A DNA stretch of 64,000 nucleotides from Streptomyces atratus (GTDB lineage: Bacteria; Actinomycetota; Actinomycetes; Streptomycetales; Streptomycetaceae), in the NCBI RefSeq assembly GCF_900119365.1, contig NZ_FPJO01000013.1:1-64000 (forward strand), read 5' to 3'. The stretch's first letter is position 1, and every line of letters starts with the position of its first letter. Shown one piece after another: positions 1 through 8,193 of this stretch. The position numbers and the translations under genes are program-made. The notes beneath the pieces are model-generated. The model had not been told where the DNA came from and did not search any database. It saw only the letters and a program-made list of their open reading frames with translations.

Positions 1-1085
1 AGGCGTTCGAAGGGCAGGTCCTGGTGGTCGTAGGCACCGAGCGCGGTGTCCTTGACCCGGTCGAGGAGTTCGGTGAACGCCGGGTCACCGGACAGGTCGG
101 TACGCAGGACGAGAGTATTGACGAAGAAACCGATCAGACCCTCCGTCTCGGCACGGTTACGGCCGGCGACCGGGGTGCCGACCGCGATGTCGTCCTGGCG
201 GCAGTAGCGGGCCAGAACGATCTGGAACAGGGACAGCAGCGCCATGAACAGGCTCGCGCCCTGCCCGCTCGCCGTCGCCCGCAGCGCCTCCGTCACCTCC
301 GACGGCACCGAGAAGGTGACCACGTCACCGCCGCCGCTCGGCTGCGCCGGACGCTGGTGGTCGGCGGGAAGCTCGAGCGGCGTCACGTGGGCGAGGCGCT
401 CGCGCCAGTACGTCAACTGCCTCTCCAGGAAATCCCCGCTGAGTTGCTCCCGCTGCCAGGCGGCGAAGTCCGCATACTGAATGAGGAGTTCGGGCAGCGA
501 AGCCTCGCGTCCGACAACGGCGGCCGCGTACAGCTCGCGCAGTTCGCGGGCCAGAATCCCGGAGGACCAGCCGTCCGAAGCGATGTGGTGCACCATCAGC
601 AGCAGGAAGTGGTCGTCGTCCGCGAGCTGCACCACGTCGGCCCGCAGGAGCCGCCCGGCCTCCAGGTCGAACGGACGCGTCGCCTCGGTGCGCAGTACCT
701 CGCCCGCGCGGGTCTCCGTGTCCGCCTCGGCCCGCAGGTCGTGGACCGTGACCTCCACCGGCCAGGGTGCGCTGATCACCTGCCGCGGTGTGCCGTTGTC
801 GTCCGCCGGGAACGCCGTCCGCAGCACCTCGTGCCGGGCCACCAGACCTGACAGTGCTGTGCCGAGCGCGGGGACGTCCAGCGCGCCGCGCACCCGCAGC
901 ACCGTCGGCACCAGGTATTCCGCGCTGTCCGGCGTCAGCCGGTCCAGGAACCACAGCCGCTGCTGCGCGAACGACAGCGGCAGCGGCAGCGGTCCGGCCT
1001 CCCGGTCAGCCCGTACGATCCGGGCCGCTTCCGCACGCCGCCGCATGCGGGACAGCAGCCGTGCCTCCACCGAGTTCTCGCCCAT
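1..1085 (-). CDS. NRPS condensation domain (partial gene, 3' end outside window)
   Basis: Only the first 361 codons are present; the gene runs off the left edge. It begins with ATG at 1085, preceded by an AGGA-type ribosome site, 47 bp after the stop of the upstream NRPS. A short helical leader of about 35 residues is followed at once by an LCL-like condensation domain: PLSFAQQRLWFLDRL near residue 40, the catalytic HHxxxDG box as HHIASDGWS near residue 170, and the IGFFVNTLVLRTDLSG block near residue 325. A gene that starts with C accepts a peptide from the carrier at the end of the preceding synthetase, so it should act directly downstream of the 1133-7876 protein. Its A and T domains and any release domain lie outside the window, so the amino acid it adds cannot be read. 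Confidence 0.93.
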   Translation of the reverse strand, partial: MGENSVEARLLSRMRRRAEAARIVRADREAGPLPLPLSFAQQRLWFLDRLTPDSAEYLVPTVLRVRGALDVPALGTALSGLVARHEVLRTAFPADDNGTPRQVISAPWPVEVTVHDLRAEADTETRAGEVLRTEATRPFDLEAGRLLRADVVQLADDDHFLLLMVHHIASDGWSSGILARELRELYAAAVVGREASLPELLIQYADFAAWQREQLSGDFLERQLTYWRERLAHVTPLELPADHQRPAQPSGGGDVVTFSVPSEVTEALRATASGQGASLFMALLSLFQIVLARYCRQDDIAVGTPVAGRNRAETEGLIGFFVNTLVLRTDLSGDPAFTELLDRVKDTALGAYDHQDLPFER

Positions 1086-1132
1086 GATGTTCCGTCCTCT
1101 TCGTCTTCTTGCGTGGGCAATGGGCCGCTGTT

Positions 1133-4100
1133 TCAGGAAAGCTGTTCCTGCGCGTCGAACAATTCGATGAGCTGTTGCTTGATGCCGATGACGGTCGGCG
1201 ACTGAAAAAGGCGTCGCAGGCCGATGCGTACTCCGGTCACCGACTCGACCTGATTGACGAGCTGGAGGGCGAGCAGGGAGTGCCCGCCGACGTCGAAGAA
1301 CCTCTCGTGGACCCCTACGCGTTCGACGCCGAGCACGGCGGCCATGATCCCGGCGATCTCCGCCTCGATCTCGTCCCGTGGCGCGGTGTATCCGGCCGTG
1401 CTGTCGCCGTCGTTCCCGGGGGCCGGCAGTGCCGCGTGGTCGACCTTGCCGTTCCGGTTGAGCGGCAGTTCCGGCAGGATCGCGAACGCGGACGGCATCA
1501 TGGCGCGAGGCAGGCGTTCGGCGGCCCACTCGCGCAGCGCGCCGACGTCCACCGTGGCGTCGGGCGCGGGCACGCAGTAGGCGACCAGCCGCTTGTCGCC
1601 GGGAGTGTCCTCCCGGACCACCACCGCGCAGGCCCCGACCGCGCCGCGGGTGAGCAGCGTCGCCTCGATCTCGCCGAGTTCGACCCGGACGCCGCGCAGT
1701 TTCACCTGACGGTCGATCCGTCCCAGCAGGTCCAGTTCGCCGTCTGCGGTGAACCGGCCGAGATCGCCCGTGCGGTACATCCGGCCGCCGCGGAACGGGT
1801 CGGCGACGAAACGCTCGGCGGTGAGGTCGGGCCGCTGGTGGTAACCGCGCCCGACGCTGTCGCCACCGAGGTACACCTCGCCCAGCACACCCGCAGGCAC
1901 GGGGCGGCGGTCCGGGTCCAGGACGTACACGGTCTGGTTGACCATGGGACGGCCCGCGAGGACCGGTCCGGCCGGGTCCGTGCGCGAGGCCCGCCAGTAC
2001 GTCGTGTCCACCGAGACCTCGGTGGCGCCGTACAGGTTGACGAGGTCACCGGGGAAGCTCTCGGTGAACCGGCTCACCAGCGTCGGCTGGAGCGGCTCGC
2101 CACTGGCGAAGGCGTACCGCAGGTGCGTGCAGTCCCCGGGCCGTACCCGGGAGACGAACAAGTCCAGCAGGCTCGGCACGAAGTGCAGGCCGACCACGCG
2201 GTGGGCGCGCATCAGGCGGGACACCTCGGCCATGTCGAGCCGGTCGGAGCCCGGCACCAGCACGACCGTGGCACCCTGCCACAGGGGCCAGAAGATCTCG
2301 TACGCCGACACGTCGAAGGACAGCGGCGTGGCCTGGAGGAAGCCCTCGCCCGGAGCGATCGGGAACGCGTGCTGCATGCCGGCCAGGTAGTTGACCACTC
2401 CGCGGTGTTCGATGCGGACGCCCTTCGGGCGGCCCGTGGAACCGCTGGTGTAGATCAGGTAGCACAGGTCGCCGAGGTCCGCGACGGGTTCCGGCGCGTC
2501 CGTGGGCAGGGTGTCCGGCAGGTCGGCGGGGCGGTCCACGGCCAGCAGGTCCGGGCCGTCCGGCAGCAGGGCGGCGTGCGCGATGTCGGTGACGATCAGC
2601 GGCGCGCCGGAGTCCGCCACCAGGTACGCCAGCCGTTCCTCCGGGTGCTCCGGGTCGAGCGGGACGTACGCGGCACCGGCCTTCAGGATGCCGAGCAACG
2701 TCCACACCATGGCGGGCGAGCGTTCCAGGCAGACGCCCACGGGTACGTCCGGACCGATGCCCGGCACAGCGCGCAGCCGGTGGGCCAGACGGTTGGCCCG
2801 CTCATCGAGCTGACGGTACGTCAGAATGTCCGTGCCGCAGACGACTGCGACCGCGTCCGGGTCCTGTGCCGCCCGCTGCTCGAACAACCGGTGCAGTGTC
2901 GCTGCCGGAACGGGCGCGGCGGTGTCGTTCCACTCGGTGAGGACACGGTGCCGCTCCCCCGCGTCCAGCATCTCCACCTCGGACAGCGCGCTGTGCGGGC
3001 GAATCGTGGCCGCGGCCAGCAGGTTGGTGAAGTGACCGGCCAGGCGGCGCGCGGTGTCCTCGGTGAAGAGGTCGTCCGCGTAGACCACGGCGCCGTCCAG
3101 CGTGCCGTCCGCCGCCTCCGCGAGGTACATCGACAGGTCGAACTTGGCGTCCCGGACCGGGGGCTCGACGGGCTCCGCCGTCAGGCCCGGCAGGTTCCAG
3201 GCGTCCGCGCCCGGCATGTTCTGCAACGCGAACAGGGTCTGGAACAGGGGGTTGCGGGACAGGTCGCGGTCGGGGGCGAGTTCCTCCACGAGGCGTTCGA
3301 AGGGCAGGTCCTGGTGGTCGTAGGCACCCAGCGCGGTGTCCTTGACCCGGGCCAGCAGTTCGGCGAACGTCAGGTCGCCGGACAGGTCGGTGCGCAGGAC
3401 GAGGGTGTTGACGAAGAAACCGATCAGATCCTCCGTCTCGGCACGGTTGCGACCGGCGACCGGGCTGCCGACCGCGATGTCCCGCTGCCCGCTGTAGCGG
3501 GCCAGCAGCAGCTGGAAGACGGCCAGCAGGGTCATGAACAGGCTCGCGCCGCTCTCGGCGGACACCGCGCGGGCACGGGCGGCGACCTCGGCGGGCACCG
3601 AGAACCGGACCACCTCGCCCCGCCCGCCGCGCTCCGCCGGCCGCGCGTGGTCGGTCGGCAGCTCCAGCGGCTCCAGTCCGCTCAACCGATCGCGCCAGTA
3701 AGAGAGTTGCCGATCCAGCGGCGCACCGGACAGCCAGGCGCGCTGCCACACCGCGTAGTCGGCGTACTGCACCGGCAGTGGATCCGGCCCGGGCGTGCCG
3801 GAGCGGTCCGAGAGGGCTTCTGCGTACCGCGCGGACAGCTCGCGCACCAGCACACCCACCGACCAGCCGTCGAAGGCGATGTGGTGCACGGTGACCGCCA
3901 GGACGTACTCCTCGTCGGCCAGCCGTACCAGCAGCGCGCGCAGCATCGGTCCGGTGCCGAGGTCGACCGGCCGCAGTCCGTCCTCGCGCAGCACCTCCGC
4001 CAGGGCGTCCTCGCGGGCAGCCGTGTCACCCATCCGGCGCAGGTCCCGTACCAGCATCCGCACCGGCAGCGCCGGGTCGATCAGCTGCGCCGGGGAGCCC

Positions 4101-7100
4101 GCCGCGTCCGTACCGAACCGGGTGCGCAGGATCTCGTGGCGCGCCACCACCGCGGTGAACGCGGCGTTCAGGGCGTCAGTGTCCAGGGGGCCGTGGATGC
4201 GGAAGGCGAAGGGCAGCAGATATTCGGCCCGACCCGGCTCCAACTGGTTCAGAAACCAAAGCCGTTGCTGCGCAAAGCTGAGTGGCGGCGGAGCGCTGTG
4301 GCGCGGCGCCGCCGGGATGCGGCCGACCTCCGTGCCATCCAGCTCCGTCACGGCCGCGGCCAACAGCGCCGGGGTCGGCGCGCTGAACAGCGTGCGCACC
4401 GGCACATCGGCGCCCAACCGCCGGCGCAGCCGCGACACGACCTGGGTGGCCAGCAGCGAATGCCCGCCCAGCGCGAAGAAGTCGTCGTGCACGCCGATCC
4501 GGTCGACGCCCAGCACCTCGGACCACACCTCGGTCACCGTGCGTTCGATGTCCGTGCGCGGCTCGGTGTACGCGGCGCCCAGTCCGGACCGGTCGGAGGC
4601 AGGCGCGGGAAGTGCCCGGCGGTCTGTCTTGCCGTTCGGGGTGAGCGGGATGCGCTCCAGCGGCACAAACGCCGTGGGCACCATGTAGTCCGGCAGGTCG
4701 CGCTGGAGGTGGGCGCGCAGCGCGCTCGCGTCGAGGGGGCCCACGGGCACCACGTACGCCACCAGCCTCTGCACACCGGGAACGTCCTCGCGCAGCACGA
4801 CGGTGGCGCCGGTGATCGTGGGGTGGGCGAGCAACGCCGTCTCGATCTCGCCCAGTTCGATGCGGTAGCCGCGCAGCTTGACCTGGTTGTCGGAGCGGCC
4901 CACGAACTCCAACCGCCCGTCCGGCAGCCACCGGGCGAGGTCACCGGTGCGGTAGACACGCCGCGGCGTGCCGTCCACGTCCACGATGGTGAACTTCTCG
5001 CCGGTCAGCTCGGGCCGGTACAGATAGCCGCGGGCCAGCCCGGGGCAGCCGATCCACATCTCGCCCGGCACGCCCACCGGCACCGGCCGGCCGTGGCGGT
5101 CGACCACGAACACCTTCGCGTTGGCGACCGGCCGGCCGATCGGCACCCGGTCGACGGGACCGTTGATCCTGGCGGTCGTCGCCTCTTGCGCGGCCTCCGT
5201 GGGGCCGTAACCGTTGACCAGAGGCACCGCGCAGTGCCGGAACCACTGCCTGACCTGTTCCCGCTGGAGCGCCTCGCCGCCGAGCCTGACCAGTCGCAGC
5301 TGCGGGCCCAGCGCGTCCGGCCCGTCCAGGTCGGCGGCCAGTGCCCCGAACGCCGACGGGGTGAGCCATGCCACCGTGACCCGGTGCTCGCGCAGCGCCG
5401 CCGCCAGCCGGCCCGAGTCCCAGGTGTCGTCGCGCAGCACCAGACCCGCCCCGGAGACGAGCGGGGCGAACATCTGACCCACCGACGAGTCGAACGCGAT
5501 CGAGGCGAACTGCAGGACCCGGTCCTCGGGCGTGAGCCCCAGCTCACGGCGTGTCTCCCGCATCCGCGCACGCAGCGCGCCGTGGGTGATCTGCACGCCC
5601 TTGGGGCGGCCGGTGGAACCACTGGTGTAGATCACGTAGGCCACGTCGTCCGGGCCGGCCTGCGCCACCGGACCGGCGGAGGCGGTGTGGGGCCGCTCTG
5701 GCCAGTCCCCGTCCAGCAGCAGCGTCGGCGTGTGGGCGGGCAGGCGGCCGGTGTGCGCGGACTGGGTGACGATCAGTGGGGCGCCGCTGTCCTCGACCAT
5801 GTGGGCGAGCCGGTCCGTGGGGTACGCCGGGTCCAGCGGCACGTATGCCGCCCCCGACTTGTGGATGCCGAGCAGCGCGCACACCATGTCCGTACCGCGG
5901 TCCAGGCAGACCGCGACCAGGGTGCCCGGCCCGGCACCACGCTCGCGCAGCCGGCCGGCGATCCACTCGGCCCGCTCGTCGAGCTGACGATAGGTCAGCC
6001 GGTCGGCACCGCAGGTCACGGCCGGCGCGTCGGGGTGGCGAGCGGTCTGTTCCTCGATCAGCCGGGTGACGGTCACCGTGTCCGGGGCGTCGGTGTCGGC
6101 CCCGTTCCACTCGCCGAGGATCGTCCGGCGCTCGGCGGCGGTCAGCATCGGAAGCTCGGACAGCCGGGCGTCCGGGGTGGCGCAGGCGGCAGCCAGCAGC
6201 GTCTCGAAGTGCCCGGCGAGCCGCACCATCGTGGCTTCGTCGAACAGGTCGGTGGAGTACACGATGGTGCCGTCCAGAGCGCCGTCGGCGGCCTCGGTGG
6301 CGTAGAAGGTGAAGTCGAACTTGGAGTCCTGGGCGGACACGTCGAGCTGGCGCACGGTCAGGCCCGGCAGTTCCCAAGACCGGCTGTCGGGGGTGTTCTG
6401 GAGGACGAACATCGTCTGGAACAGCGGATTGCGCGACAGGTCCCGCTGCGGGGCCAGCTCCTCCACCAAGCGTTCGAAGGGCAGGTCCTGGTGGTCGTAG
6501 GCACCCAGCGCGGTGTCCTTGACCCGGGCCAGCAGTTCGGCGAACGTCGGGTCACCGGACAGGTCGGTGCGCATGACCAGCGTGTTCACGAAGAAGCCGA
6601 TCATGTTCTCGATCTCGGCCCGGTTGCGGCCCGCGATCGGGGTGCCTACCGTGATGTCCTCCTGGCCGCTGTAGCGCGACAGCACCACCTGGAAGACCGC
6701 CAGCAGGGTCATGAACAGGCTCGCGCCGGTCTCCTGGGAGAGCCTGCGGGCGCCGTCGGCGGTCTCCGCCGGCACGCGGAAGGTGAGCATGGCACCGTTG
6801 CCGCTGCGCCGCGCCGGACGTCGGCGGTCGGTGGGCAGCTCCAGCGGTTCGATGCCGGCCAGTCGGGCGCGCCAGTAGTCCAGTTGCTCCGCCAGCACCT
6901 CGCCGGTGAACCACTGGCGCTGCCAGGCCGCGAAGTCGGCGTACTGGAGGGGAGGTTCGGACAGGCCGGCGGCCTTGCCCGCGGCCCGCGCGCCGTACAG
7001 CGCGGTCAGCTCCCGGGACAGCACCCCCGCCGACCATCCGTCGAAGGCGATGTGATGTACCGTCAGATAGAGAAGGTGTTCCTCGTCGGCCAGCCGGATC

Positions 7101-7876
7101 AGCAGCGCACGCACCATCGGTCCGGTGCCGAGGTCCATCGGGCGGAAGCCCTCGGTGTCCACGATCGCGGCGGCCTCCTCCTCGCGCGCGTCCTGTCCGG
7201 CGACGGACCGCAGGTCGTGAACGGCGAGCGGCAGCGGCCGGGGTGGGTCGACGACCTGGCCGGGGTTGCCGTCCGCGTCGCTGGCGAAGCGGGTGCGCAG
7301 CACCTCGTGCCGGCTCACCAGCTCCGACAGCGACGCGCGCAGCGCAGGGACGTCCAGCGGGCCGCGGATGCGCAGTCCCATGGGGATCAGGTACTCGGCC
7401 CGGCCGGGCTCCAACTGGTCCAGGAACCACAGTCGGTGCTGCGCGAACGACAGCGGCAGCGGACGTCCGTGCCGGGGCGCGCGGGGGATGACCGGAGCGT
7501 CGTCCGGAGCCCCGGCCGCCACCAGGGCGTCCATGGCGTCCGTCGCGCCCTCGGCATCGAAGTCGGCCGACTCGAACAGCCGGTGGGTCCGCAGCAGAGC
7601 TTCCTCCGCGAGGAACGACGCCACCCCCCGCACCGTCAACGGCTCCGGCAGTGTTTCCGCGCCGAATTCCGAACCGAATTCCTCCGCGATCCGGCGTGCC
7701 ATTTCCGCCGCCTGCGGGCGGGTTCCGCCGAGCCGGAAGAATTCGTCCTCCGCCCCGGTCACCTCGGCGCCGAGCACCGCATTCCACACTGTTGCGATGC
7801 GGGCTTCCGCAGGAGAGAAACCGCCCTGCTCGGCCCTCTGGCCGGAGGCCGCGGCCATCATCGGCTTCGTCGTCAT
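1133..7876 (-). CDS. two-module NRPS (degenerate T - C-A-T-C-A-T)
   Basis: A 2,247-residue cytosolic synthetase. Order by eye: a degenerate carrier (about 20-85), C1 (about 135-560, HHIAFDGWS), A1 (about 585-1090, YTSGSTGRPKG), T1 (LGGHSLL), C2 (about 1200-1620, HHIAFDGWS), A2 (about 1650-2150, YTSGSTGRPKG) and T2 (VGGHSLL) at the extreme C terminus. There is no epimerase or thioesterase, so the chain passes on, presumably to the C domain encoded by the next gene. Read against GrsA-PheA positions, the A2 pocket gives D-V-Y-H-F-S-L-V-D, very close to the serine code DVWHLSLVDK. The A1 pocket (roughly D-S-G-W-V-L-G-Q-E) matches no code I recognise. The N-terminal carrier reads FFRLGGTRPQ, so the serine that carries phosphopantetheine is replaced by Arg. 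The product is unknown. Confidence 0.95.
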   Translation of the reverse strand: MTTKPMMAAASGQRAEQGGFSPAEARIATVWNAVLGAEVTGAEDEFFRLGGTRPQAAEMARRIAEEFGSEFGAETLPEPLTVRGVASFLAEEALLRTHRLFESADFDAEGATDAMDALVAAGAPDDAPVIPRAPRHGRPLPLSFAQHRLWFLDQLEPGRAEYLIPMGLRIRGPLDVPALRASLSELVSRHEVLRTRFASDADGNPGQVVDPPRPLPLAVHDLRSVAGQDAREEEAAAIVDTEGFRPMDLGTGPMVRALLIRLADEEHLLYLTVHHIAFDGWSAGVLSRELTALYGARAAGKAAGLSEPPLQYADFAAWQRQWFTGEVLAEQLDYWRARLAGIEPLELPTDRRRPARRSGNGAMLTFRVPAETADGARRLSQETGASLFMTLLAVFQVVLSRYSGQEDITVGTPIAGRNRAEIENMIGFFVNTLVMRTDLSGDPTFAELLARVKDTALGAYDHQDLPFERLVEELAPQRDLSRNPLFQTMFVLQNTPDSRSWELPGLTVRQLDVSAQDSKFDFTFYATEAADGALDGTIVYSTDLFDEATMVRLAGHFETLLAAACATPDARLSELPMLTAAERRTILGEWNGADTDAPDTVTVTRLIEEQTARHPDAPAVTCGADRLTYRQLDERAEWIAGRLRERGAGPGTLVAVCLDRGTDMVCALLGIHKSGAAYVPLDPAYPTDRLAHMVEDSGAPLIVTQSAHTGRLPAHTPTLLLDGDWPERPHTASAGPVAQAGPDDVAYVIYTSGSTGRPKGVQITHGALRARMRETRRELGLTPEDRVLQFASIAFDSSVGQMFAPLVSGAGLVLRDDTWDSGRLAAALREHRVTVAWLTPSAFGALAADLDGPDALGPQLRLVRLGGEALQREQVRQWFRHCAVPLVNGYGPTEAAQEATTARINGPVDRVPIGRPVANAKVFVVDRHGRPVPVGVPGEMWIGCPGLARGYLYRPELTGEKFTIVDVDGTPRRVYRTGDLARWLPDGRLEFVGRSDNQVKLRGYRIELGEIETALLAHPTITGATVVLREDVPGVQRLVAYVVPVGPLDASALRAHLQRDLPDYMVPTAFVPLERIPLTPNGKTDRRALPAPASDRSGLGAAYTEPRTDIERTVTEVWSEVLGVDRIGVHDDFFALGGHSLLATQVVSRLRRRLGADVPVRTLFSAPTPALLAAAVTELDGTEVGRIPAAPRHSAPPPLSFAQQRLWFLNQLEPGRAEYLLPFAFRIHGPLDTDALNAAFTAVVARHEILRTRFGTDAAGSPAQLIDPALPVRMLVRDLRRMGDTAAREDALAEVLREDGLRPVDLGTGPMLRALLVRLADEEYVLAVTVHHIAFDGWSVGVLVRELSARYAEALSDRSGTPGPDPLPVQYADYAVWQRAWLSGAPLDRQLSYWRDRLSGLEPLELPTDHARPAERGGRGEVVRFSVPAEVAARARAVSAESGASLFMTLLAVFQLLLARYSGQRDIAVGSPVAGRNRAETEDLIGFFVNTLVLRTDLSGDLTFAELLARVKDTALGAYDHQDLPFERLVEELAPDRDLSRNPLFQTLFALQNMPGADAWNLPGLTAEPVEPPVRDAKFDLSMYLAEAADGTLDGAVVYADDLFTEDTARRLAGHFTNLLAAATIRPHSALSEVEMLDAGERHRVLTEWNDTAAPVPAATLHRLFEQRAAQDPDAVAVVCGTDILTYRQLDERANRLAHRLRAVPGIGPDVPVGVCLERSPAMVWTLLGILKAGAAYVPLDPEHPEERLAYLVADSGAPLIVTDIAHAALLPDGPDLLAVDRPADLPDTLPTDAPEPVADLGDLCYLIYTSGSTGRPKGVRIEHRGVVNYLAGMQHAFPIAPGEGFLQATPLSFDVSAYEIFWPLWQGATVVLVPGSDRLDMAEVSRLMRAHRVVGLHFVPSLLDLFVSRVRPGDCTHLRYAFASGEPLQPTLVSRFTESFPGDLVNLYGATEVSVDTTYWRASRTDPAGPVLAGRPMVNQTVYVLDPDRRPVPAGVLGEVYLGGDSVGRGYHQRPDLTAERFVADPFRGGRMYRTGDLGRFTADGELDLLGRIDRQVKLRGVRVELGEIEATLLTRGAVGACAVVVREDTPGDKRLVAYCVPAPDATVDVGALREWAAERLPRAMMPSAFAILPELPLNRNGKVDHAALPAPGNDGDSTAGYTAPRDEIEAEIAGIMAAVLGVERVGVHERFFDVGGHSLLALQLVNQVESVTGVRIGLRRLFQSPTVIGIKQQLIELFDAQEQLS
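3291..3400 (-). repeat. recurrent near-identical C-domain segment (copy 2 of 3)
   Basis: About 110 bp encoding the conserved DLSGDxTFAELLARVKDT to DLPFERL stretch of a condensation domain. It recurs at 6468-6577 with only about four differences, and at 1-110 with somewhat more. The copies are 3.2-3.3 kb apart, one NRPS module. Identity this high at silent positions suggests module duplication or gene conversion. Confidence 0.8.
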
Positions 7877-7972
7877 GTGTCCACCAGTTCCTCGTCATCG
7901 ACCGTTTGCGAAAACCCTCGGAAACTCAGCCGAATCCGATGCTCGCAGAGCGATCTGGAGGAGATAACTGGT

Positions 7973-8064
7973 CACTTCTGCCCGTCGGACGTGGCCACTT
8001 CTGCCCGTCGGGCGTGGGCACTTCTACCCGTCGGGCGTGGGCACTTACGCCGGTCCGGGCGTGA
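7973..8064. repeat. 23-bp tandem repeat upstream of NRPS
   Basis: Three near-perfect 23-bp units (7973-7995, 7996-8018, 8019-8041) plus a degenerate fourth (8042-8064). Each starts CACTTCTGCCCGTCGG and contains the small inverted repeat GCCCG-T-CGGGC in its best copies. The array lies 97-188 bp upstream of the NRPS start at 7876 and within the 317-bp gap after the MFS stop at 8194. No gene was found in this gap. The position suits a multimeric operator for the NRPS promoter, but no binding protein is evident. Confidence 0.8.
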
Positions 8065-8193
8065 ACACCGCGCCCGGTCAGCGGAGTTCCGCTCGCCGTG
8101 GCGGAGATCTGCCGTCCGGGCAGAGGCGGGGACACGGAACCGGCGGCCGACAGGCGGTCCACCGCCCGGCCGGTGCCGGTCCCGTACCGCCGC

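Noticed and set aside
1133..1200. Missing thioesterase taken as a broken NRPS
   Set aside because: The protein ends cleanly with a carrier domain and the next gene begins with a C domain, so transfer between proteins is expected.
7973..8064. Possible CRISPR array
   Set aside because: The 23-bp units are directly adjacent with no spacers, and no cas genes are present.
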